The position numbers and the translations under genes are program-made. Source: Lachnospiraceae bacterium (lineage in GTDB: Bacteria; Bacillota; Clostridia; Lachnospirales; Lachnospiraceae). Taken from it: a DNA stretch of 37,338 nt. The notes under the pieces were generated by a model. That model was not told where the DNA came from and searched no databases. It saw only the letters and a program-made list of their open reading frames with translations. The DNA lies in the NCBI GenBank assembly GCA_017443065.1, contig JAFSPF010000143.1, positions 1 to 37,338 on the forward strand, written 5' to 3'. Position 1 is the stretch's first letter. Every line of letters begins with the position of its first letter. Shown here piece after piece: positions 32,212 through 37,338 of the stretch.

Positions 32212-32853
32212 ATGCAAAAGAACCGGCGATATGAAAACGAAACAGACGAGACGATGATCGGCCTTCTCCGGGACGGGGAGAAGGAGATCACGGATATTCT
32301 CATGGACAAATACAAGGGGCTCGTGCGGGCAAAGGCCTCCTCCATGTACATTCTCGGCGCCGACCGCGAGGACCTGATCCAGGAGGGCATGATCGGCCTC
32401 TATAAAGCCATCCGGGATTATGACGCGGGGCGGGACGCATCCTTCAAAACCTTCGCGGAGCTTTGCGTTTCCAGGCAGATGTACTCCGCCATCGAGGGCA
32501 TGAACCGGAAAAAGCACATGCCGCTCAACACCTATATCTCTTTGTCGGAGCAGGAGTCGCCGCAGGCGGAGCATACGGAAAGCGCCCACGCGGATCTGCT
32601 GCAGGGGCTGCCCGTTGCACCCTCCGCGGAGGAAGAGGTGCTGGCGCTGGAGGATGCCGCCATGCTGCGCGCCGCGATGGAGGAGGTGTTGAGCCCCTTC
32701 GAAAAGCAGGCGGCGGAGCTCATGCTCACCGGCATGACCTGTTCGCAGATCGCAAAAATTCTCAACCGGGATGTCAAATCGACAGACAATGCCTTAACGC
32801 GCGCCAAGCAGAAACTGCGCAAAAGCGTTGCGATTCAGACCCGAATCATGTAG
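32212..32853 (+). CDS. sigH: RNA polymerase sigma factor SigH-type (sigma-30)
   Basis: A 213-residue sigma factor of the SigH group, which in Bacillus drives the early stationary and sporulation transition. Region 2 is present: LMDKYKGLVRAKAS-x-MYILGADREDLIQEGMIGLYKAIRDYD, then ASFKTFAELCVSRQM. Region 4 has a helix-turn-helix in LTGMTCSQIAKILNRDVKSTDNALTRAKQKL. Length fits SigH. Of two close starts, ATG 32212 lies about ten bases after GAAGGA, and ATG 32203 is too near it. In Bacillus a YacP-type RNase gene sits between rlmB and sigH; it is absent here. Confidence 0.88.
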   Translation: MQKNRRYENETDETMIGLLRDGEKEITDILMDKYKGLVRAKASSMYILGADREDLIQEGMIGLYKAIRDYDAGRDASFKTFAELCVSRQMYSAIEGMNRKKHMPLNTYISLSEQESPQAEHTESAHADLLQGLPVAPSAEEEVLALEDAAMLRAAMEEVLSPFEKQAAELMLTGMTCSQIAKILNRDVKSTDNALTRAKQKLRKSVAIQTRIM

Positions 32854-32856
32854 AAT
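32828..32856 (+). promoter_or_regulatory. Possible promoter at the start of xpaC
   Basis: TTGCGA (32828-32833), a 17-base spacer and TAGAAT (32851-32856), inside the 3' end of sigH. The -10 box ends nine bases before ATG 32866, and no Shine-Dalgarno sequence precedes that ATG. This would give an mRNA with almost no leader. Confidence 0.4.
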
Positions 32857-32865
32857 AAAATCGTT

Positions 32866-34137
32866 ATGGAGATCAAGGATATAGCCAATGCGGGGGGAGA
32901 GATTTTAGACGCGGTCACGGACGCGATTTCCTCCGGCAATTTTAATCATTTATCCGAAAACATCCGGCGCAGCGTCGGCGAGATGACGGCCTCCGCGCAG
33001 CGCTGCGCGTCCGCATCAGGCGCACAGTCCGCGCCCTATGCCTTCAATGAGCATCTGAAGGGGAAGAGCGCCGCCTGGACAAGGCCGGAGTCCCTCCGGA
33101 CGAAGTCCGTCACGCAGGGAAATGTCACGGCGCAGAAGACGACGGCCGTGGTGCGGTCAAAGGAACAGCTGCCGGACACGCCCTATTTCCGGCAAGGCTA
33201 CCGGAGCCTTTCCTCCTACAGCGGAACGGGACAGATGGGCGTGGGCGCCGTCGGTGCCGTGGTCTGCGGCGTGGGGGCGGCGGGCACCGCCATCGCCGGA
33301 GGCATTCTGCCGGGCTTCTTAAGCGGGATTGCCCTCTTCGGAACGGGAATTTTCGGTGTCGGACTGATTGCCGGGATCTTCTTTGCGGTGAAGGGCAGCA
33401 AAAAGCGAAAGCTTTATGTGCGCTACCGCGAATACGGTCGGGCGCTCGGGGACGCGGAATACATCGCCGTGGATGACATGGTGCGGCTGACCGGCATTGA
33501 GCGTAACACCATCCTCAAGGACATGCAGGAGCTGCAAAAATCCGGCGTGCTGCCGCAGGTCTGGATTGACCGGAAGGCCACGACGCTGATGTTCACGCAG
33601 AGCGCCTATGAACAGTACACGGCGGCGGAAAAGGCCCGCCTGCAGAGAGAGGACGCGGAACGGTCGCTCACGGACAGGCTGCGCGACAGCTTGTACGGCG
33701 CGCAGGTGCAGCAGATTCTGCAGGACGGGGAGGAGTATCTGAAGACCGTCCGGGAACTGAACGACCGTATTCCGGACGAGGAGATGAGCCGCAAGATCAG
33801 CCGCATCGAAAATCTGATGTATAAGACCTTTGAGGAGGTGAAGGAAAAGCCGGAGGCGGCGCCTTCCCTGCGCAAATACATGAGCTATTACCTGCCGACA
33901 ACGGTCAAGCTCCTGAATGCCTATGCGGATCTGGACACAAAGCCGGATATCGGCAGTAATATCGCACAGACCAAGGCGGAGATTTCGGATTCTCTGGACA
34001 TGGTCGGCGACGGTTTTGAAAAACTCTTCGACAGTCTGTTTGAGGAGATGTCCATGGATATCTCTTCGGACATTTCCGTCATGAAGACGATGATGGCGCA
34101 GGACGGACTGGCGGAGGACACAATAACGAATCTGTAA
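32866..34137 (+). CDS. xpaC: XpaC-like protein (5-bromo-4-chloroindolyl phosphate hydrolysis family)
   Basis: A 423-residue membrane protein. Residues 1-115 are soluble and variable. Two Gly/Ala-rich TM segments occupy about 125-180 (GVGAVGAVVCGVG and GIFGVGLIAGIFFAVKG). A cytoplasmic part follows with a helix-turn-helix-like stretch (DDMVRLTGIERNTILKDMQEL), then the XpaC domain with ISRIENLMYKTFEEVKEKPE and RKYMSYYLPTTVKLLNAYADL. The family name comes from a Bacillus phenotype; a direct enzymatic role is not established. It is followed 17 bases later by telA, a frequent pairing. No ribosome site is visible. Confidence 0.82.
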   Translation: MEIKDIANAGGEILDAVTDAISSGNFNHLSENIRRSVGEMTASAQRCASASGAQSAPYAFNEHLKGKSAAWTRPESLRTKSVTQGNVTAQKTTAVVRSKEQLPDTPYFRQGYRSLSSYSGTGQMGVGAVGAVVCGVGAAGTAIAGGILPGFLSGIALFGTGIFGVGLIAGIFFAVKGSKKRKLYVRYREYGRALGDAEYIAVDDMVRLTGIERNTILKDMQELQKSGVLPQVWIDRKATTLMFTQSAYEQYTAAEKARLQREDAERSLTDRLRDSLYGAQVQQILQDGEEYLKTVRELNDRIPDEEMSRKISRIENLMYKTFEEVKEKPEAAPSLRKYMSYYLPTTVKLLNAYADLDTKPDIGSNIAQTKAEISDSLDMVGDGFEKLFDSLFEEMSMDISSDISVMKTMMAQDGLAEDTITNL

Positions 34138-34154
34138 CATAGGAGGAAAAAAAC

Positions 34155-35366
34155 ATGTCAGAGTTAGAGCAGGTGCAGCAGACGGTTCCGGTCCTTGAGT
34201 TCGGCGCAAACGTCGGAGGCGCGTCCCCGATGCCGGTCGTGGAGGACGGTAAGGTGGTGTCGGAGGTGATGAGCGCAGGCGCATCGGCGGCGGATCAGTT
34301 ACCCGCGCTGCCGATCGAGGAGCATCTGGTGCAGAACGCGAATCTCTCCGAGGAGGAGCTGAAGCAGGTGGAGGAGTTCTCCAAACAGATTGACATCACG
34401 GATACCGCCGCGATCATCAACTACGGCGTCGGCACGCAAAAGAAGCTGGCGGATTTTTCGGAAAAGACGCTGGAGAGCGTCCGCACCAAGGATATGGGAG
34501 AGGTCGGCGGCATGGTGACGAACCTCGTCGTGCAGCTCAAAAACTTTGATGTGGATGACGAGAAGGGCGGCTTCTTCTCCGGCCTTTTCAAGAAGGGCGC
34601 CAACAAGGCGGAGTCCCTGAAGGCGAAGTATTCCAAGGTGGAGACGAATGTCACCACGATCACCAACGAGCTGGAAAAGCATCAGATCACGCTGTTAAAG
34701 GACGTGGACATGCTGGATCAGATGTATGACATGAACCTCACGTACTATAAGGAACTGACGATGTATGTCCTGGCCGGAAAGAAGCGCCTGGAGAGTGTGC
34801 GTAACAATGAGCTGATCGAGGCGCAGAACAAGGCAAAGGCTTCGGGCCTGCCGGAGGATGCGCAGAAGGCCAAGGACCTGGCGGACCAGTGCGACCGCTT
34901 CGAGAAGAAGCTGCATGACCTGGAGCTGACCAGAACCGTGGCCATGCAGACGGGCCCGCAGATCCGTCTGATGCAGTCCTCGGATACGGCGATGGCGGAG
35001 AAGATCCAGTCCACGATCGTCAACACGATCCCGCTCTGGAAGAACCAGATGGTGATTGCGCTCGGCATCGAGCATTCCGCACAGGCGGCCAAGGCGCAGC
35101 AGGCGGTTTCCGACGCGACGAACGAGCTCTTAAAGAAGAACGCCGACAAACTGAAGCTCGCAACGGTCGAGAGCGCAAAGGAGACGGAGCGCGGTATCGT
35201 GGACATCGAAACCTTAAAGCACACGAACGAGCAGCTGATCTCCACCCTGGACGAGGTGATGAAGATTCAGGACGAGGGAAGAGAGAAGCGCAAGGCCGCG
35301 GAGCAGGAACTGGTGCAGATCGAGAACCAGCTGAAGGGCAAGATTCTGGAGGCCGCAAGGAGGTAA
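34155..35366 (+). CDS. telA: TelA/KlaA family protein (toxic anion resistance)
   Basis: A 403-residue soluble, largely helical protein of the TelA family, named for tellurite resistance plasmids but common on chromosomes. Family segments are LEKHQITLLKDVDMLDQMYDMNLTYYKELTMY-type text near the middle, LTRTVAMQTGPQIRLMQ and TIPLWKNQMVIALG. The last quarter is coiled-coil-like. It has no TM segment. A strong AGGAGG precedes the ATG. The pairing with XpaC suggests a membrane-linked stress function, though the mechanism is unknown. Confidence 0.9.
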   Translation: MSELEQVQQTVPVLEFGANVGGASPMPVVEDGKVVSEVMSAGASAADQLPALPIEEHLVQNANLSEEELKQVEEFSKQIDITDTAAIINYGVGTQKKLADFSEKTLESVRTKDMGEVGGMVTNLVVQLKNFDVDDEKGGFFSGLFKKGANKAESLKAKYSKVETNVTTITNELEKHQITLLKDVDMLDQMYDMNLTYYKELTMYVLAGKKRLESVRNNELIEAQNKAKASGLPEDAQKAKDLADQCDRFEKKLHDLELTRTVAMQTGPQIRLMQSSDTAMAEKIQSTIVNTIPLWKNQMVIALGIEHSAQAAKAQQAVSDATNELLKKNADKLKLATVESAKETERGIVDIETLKHTNEQLISTLDEVMKIQDEGREKRKAAEQELVQIENQLKGKILEAARR

Positions 35367-35374
35367 GGAAAGGG

Positions 35375-35401
35375 TTAGCACTCACCGCTTGACAGTGCTA
35401 A
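35375..35401 (+). promoter_or_regulatory. CIRCE operator (HrcA binding site)
   Basis: TTAGCACTC (35375-35383), nine bases, then CAGTGCTAA (35393-35401). This is the CIRCE inverted repeat with one change, C for G at the first base of the right arm. HrcA represses heat-shock genes through this element. It overlaps the promoter of the MecA-like gene. Confidence 0.9.
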
Positions 35402-35417
35402 CAATATTGTATATAAT
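35389..35417 (+). promoter_or_regulatory. Consensus SigA promoter of the MecA-like gene
   Basis: Perfect TTGACA (35389-35394), a 17-base spacer and perfect TATAAT (35412-35417). The -35 box lies within the CIRCE, so HrcA would block polymerase. A leader of about 138 bases (35424-35561) follows, with a CGCC-GTGAG-GGCG hairpin near its 3' end; I recognise no riboswitch in it. Confidence 0.88.
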
Positions 35418-35561
35418 AAGAGCTAAGCTTTCTGATAAAAGAAGCCGATAATACTTCCGAGGGAAAGACGCAGTTGCAAGGATGCAGATGTACAGGCTGA
35501 TGCGAGGAAGAAGAAAACGCCGTGAGGGCGGTGACCGCAGGAGCCGGAAAGGAGCGTCAAG

Positions 35562-36323
35562 ATGATTATCGTGAAGATGAACAATTCCACACTGGAGTGC
35601 AGTATCGCGGCTTCCGAACTGCGGGAGATCGGTCTGACGCCCGAGGCCATCATGAGCGGCGGTCAGACGAGCCACAACTTCATGTCCCAGCTGAATAAAG
35701 AGGTGGGGGAACAGCTGGAGATCAATCCGGAACAGGAAGTGCTGCTGATGTCCAAGAACATGATGGCGGACGGCAGCGTCAGGATCTTCGCCGTCAAGAT
35801 GAGCAATGAGGACATCCAGCGGACGGCGGACCGGATCCGCGCTTCCGCCATGGAAATGCTCTCCCTCGTGGAGCAGGGACGCATTGATGAGATCAAGGAG
35901 ATGGATCCGGAGGAGAAGGGCGAGGCGCTCGGCTCCATGTTTATGGACATCACGGAGCAGGTGAACCGGATCTACATCCCGGAGGAGCAGGATGTGCAGG
36001 GAACGCCTTCCGCCGTCTCCAAACCGATGACGGATTATGAGCGTTACATGATCACCCTGAAGTCCCTGGAGGATGTCCGCCGCTTTGCAAGGATCTGCCA
36101 GGGCTTCCCGGTGAAGGCGTCGGCGCTGTATAAGGCGGATGACCGCTATTACATGGTCATGAAGATCAGAAACGAAGATGACAACATGGTTTATGAGTTC
36201 CGCAAGGCCTGCGTGGAGTACGCGGATGAACTGATGGTGGATTCCCCGCTGGAGGCGCACATTACGGAAACAGCCGATTGCCTGATCGCAGAGGATGCGG
36301 TCACGCATCTCGCGGCACTGTAA
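35562..36323 (+). CDS. mecA: MecA-like adaptor protein of the ClpC protease
   Basis: A 253-residue protein with the two-part MecA layout. The N-terminal substrate-binding part opens with MIIVKMNNSTLECSIAASEL and continues into a helix with an MSGGQTSHNFMSQLNKEV stretch. An acidic, Pro-containing linker follows at about 135-155. The C-terminal Clp-binding part has TLKSLEDVRRFARICQGF and ALYKADDRYYMVMKI, the pattern of MecA and its paralogue YpbH. MecA delivers substrates to ClpCP for degradation. The start has GGAAAGGAG upstream. Control by CIRCE suits a protein quality-control role. The match is by pattern, so related adaptor families remain possible. Confidence 0.75.
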   Translation: MIIVKMNNSTLECSIAASELREIGLTPEAIMSGGQTSHNFMSQLNKEVGEQLEINPEQEVLLMSKNMMADGSVRIFAVKMSNEDIQRTADRIRASAMEMLSLVEQGRIDEIKEMDPEEKGEALGSMFMDITEQVNRIYIPEEQDVQGTPSAVSKPMTDYERYMITLKSLEDVRRFARICQGFPVKASALYKADDRYYMVMKIRNEDDNMVYEFRKACVEYADELMVDSPLEAHITETADCLIAEDAVTHLAAL

Positions 36324-36336
36324 GGCAGAGGCAAAA

Positions 36337-37185
36337 TTGCATATCACATGCTTTGATTTCAGCGGTATTTATGAGACATTGTACGAGGACTTTTCGCCGG
36401 CGGCGGAAGGTCCTTCGTTTTTGTTCCGGGAAAAGGGAGATAAGATAACAGATTTGAGCAACAAACGTTATCTTATAAAATGCAGTGAACTCAAGGGAAC
36501 CAACGCCTACTGTGATCCGGAGGCGGAGGAGGAGCTGCGCAGAAGAATCTCTTGCGTGCCGGACATGCCGCAGGGGATTCACTTTTTAGATAACGGGAAT
36601 TATCATTATATGTCCGCCCTGATCACGGAGCAAATTAAGATACCGTATGTTCTTTTATTGATCGATCATCATCCGGATTTCCGTCCGCCCGCCTTTGGCG
36701 AGGTACTGTCCTGCGGTTCCTGGGTGCTGCGCGCGCTGCGGACACAGCCACTGCTGCGGCGCGTCGTCATGGCCGGAGTGGACGAACAGCTCTTTTATGA
36801 AGAGGGGGCGGATGAGGTGAATGTCATTTTAGCGAAATCCTCTGGTGCATCGTCACTTCCTGCAAGTGTCCTGCAGCTTCTCCCTGCGGAGCTGCCCGTT
36901 TTTCTCTCCATAGATAAGGACGTCCTTTCGACGGAGGAGGTCCGCACCAACTGGGACCAGGGGCGGATGCGCGTGGCGGAGCTGCTGGAACTCGTGGAAA
37001 CCGTCTGTAAAAACCGGCAGGTGATCGGCGCGGATATCTGCGGGGAGCCGGCGCAGGCCGATGCGACTCTCGAATTCTGTCCCTCCTGTGTATTCGGCGG
37101 CGCCGGGGAAAGCTGCGCGGAAAGAAGTGTCGCGGTGAATGCGGCGCTGTTGCATGCCTTGCGATCCGTTTCTGACAAAAGATAA
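36337..37185 (+). CDS. Arginase/agmatinase-fold protein of unknown substrate
   Basis: About 282 residues with the ureohydrolase metal site. Asp110, His112 and Asp114 lie in LLIDHHPDFR (family DAHxD), and Asp193 and Asp195 in LSIDKDVLS (family SxDxD). The early GGDHS motif is replaced by NGNYHYMS, which keeps the metal His90 but not its neighbours. All six metal ligands thus appear present, while the substrate pocket should differ. I favour the TTG at 36337, five bases after AGAGG, giving an N-terminus HITCFDFSGIYE. An ATG at 36295 would overlap the MecA-like gene by 29 bases. It is transcribed after the MecA-like gene, 13 bases away, and closes before a terminator. Substrate unknown. Confidence 0.72.
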   Translation: MHITCFDFSGIYETLYEDFSPAAEGPSFLFREKGDKITDLSNKRYLIKCSELKGTNAYCDPEAEEELRRRISCVPDMPQGIHFLDNGNYHYMSALITEQIKIPYVLLLIDHHPDFRPPAFGEVLSCGSWVLRALRTQPLLRRVVMAGVDEQLFYEEGADEVNVILAKSSGASSLPASVLQLLPAELPVFLSIDKDVLSTEEVRTNWDQGRMRVAELLELVETVCKNRQVIGADICGEPAQADATLEFCPSCVFGGAGESCAERSVAVNAALLHALRSVSDKR

Positions 37186-37243
37186 GCTTTCTTCCGCTCA
37201 GTAATTACGCACGATAAGCGTAAAAGCACATAAGACATGGACA

Positions 37244-37281
37244 AAAGCCACATGGATCATACCGCCGTGTGGCTTTTTTTT
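37244..37281 (+). terminator. Intrinsic terminator after the arginase-fold gene
   Basis: AAAGCCACA (37244-37252) pairs with TGTGGCTTT (37268-37276) and leads into a T-run. Upstream, TTACGC (37205-37210) and GCGTAA (37218-37223) form a smaller dyad. Positions 37282-37338 show no gene. Confidence 0.85.
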
Positions 37282-37338
37282 AACCTGATTTTAAAAGAGG
37301 GGCGGTCATCGACATTTTTTGATCGGTAGTTTCGCCTA

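Overview
The window reads as GC-rich chromosomal DNA from a Gram-positive clostridium, most likely Lachnospiraceae. The pointers are a SigH-type sigma factor, strong SigA-type promoters, AGGAGG ribosome sites, lipobox lipoproteins, a CIRCE operator, a MecA-type adaptor, XpaC/TelA, butyrate-type CoA-transferase genes and a clostridial EF-G paralogue. Genes are densely packed. No stretch above 300 bases lacks a gene, and I see no tRNA, rRNA, insertion sequence, prophage or CRISPR array.

Layout. (1) 194-5264, + strand: three translationally overlapping genes for a lipoprotein solute-binding protein, a membrane-anchored BMP/PnrA-like binding protein and a hybrid sensor kinase, with no permease. 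(2) 5411-6771: the two subunits of a family I CoA-transferase, ended by a bidirectional terminator. (3) 13525-6856, - strand: a BCCT carrier, then a complete Ugp-type importer (ugpB-C-A-E) with a glycerophosphodiesterase. (4) 13724-15169: a short-chain fatty-acid carrier (AtoE), divergent from the BCCT gene. (5) 15326-19175: an EF-G paralogue with altered GTPase motifs, then an M3 oligoendopeptidase. (6) 19308-27142: an oligopeptide ABC importer with large extra domains in two subunits. (7) 27391-35366: CarD, alanyl-tRNA editing protein, ispF, cysS, mrnC, rlmB, sigH, xpaC and telA. (8) 35375-37185: a CIRCE-controlled MecA-like adaptor and an arginase-fold protein.

The most unusual item is the peptide importer. 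Its OppC permease carries seven RCC1-type repeats, enough for a whole seven-bladed beta-propeller, in the extracytoplasmic loop between TM1 and TM2. Its OppF ATPase carries about 175 residues of charged, probably coiled-coil sequence between Walker A and the Q-loop. A small one-TM protein follows in the same operon. Together these look like a peptide transporter with an external recognition or docking module and a cytoplasmic arm.

Other points of note: binding proteins wired to a sensor kinase rather than a transporter; two promoters placed so close to a start codon that the mRNAs should be leaderless; an EF-G paralogue without the catalytic His and the NKxD motif; a CIRCE whose single mismatch keeps a perfect -35 box; and a terminator-like leader before carD. 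All assignments rest on reading motifs and gene context; no database search was run.
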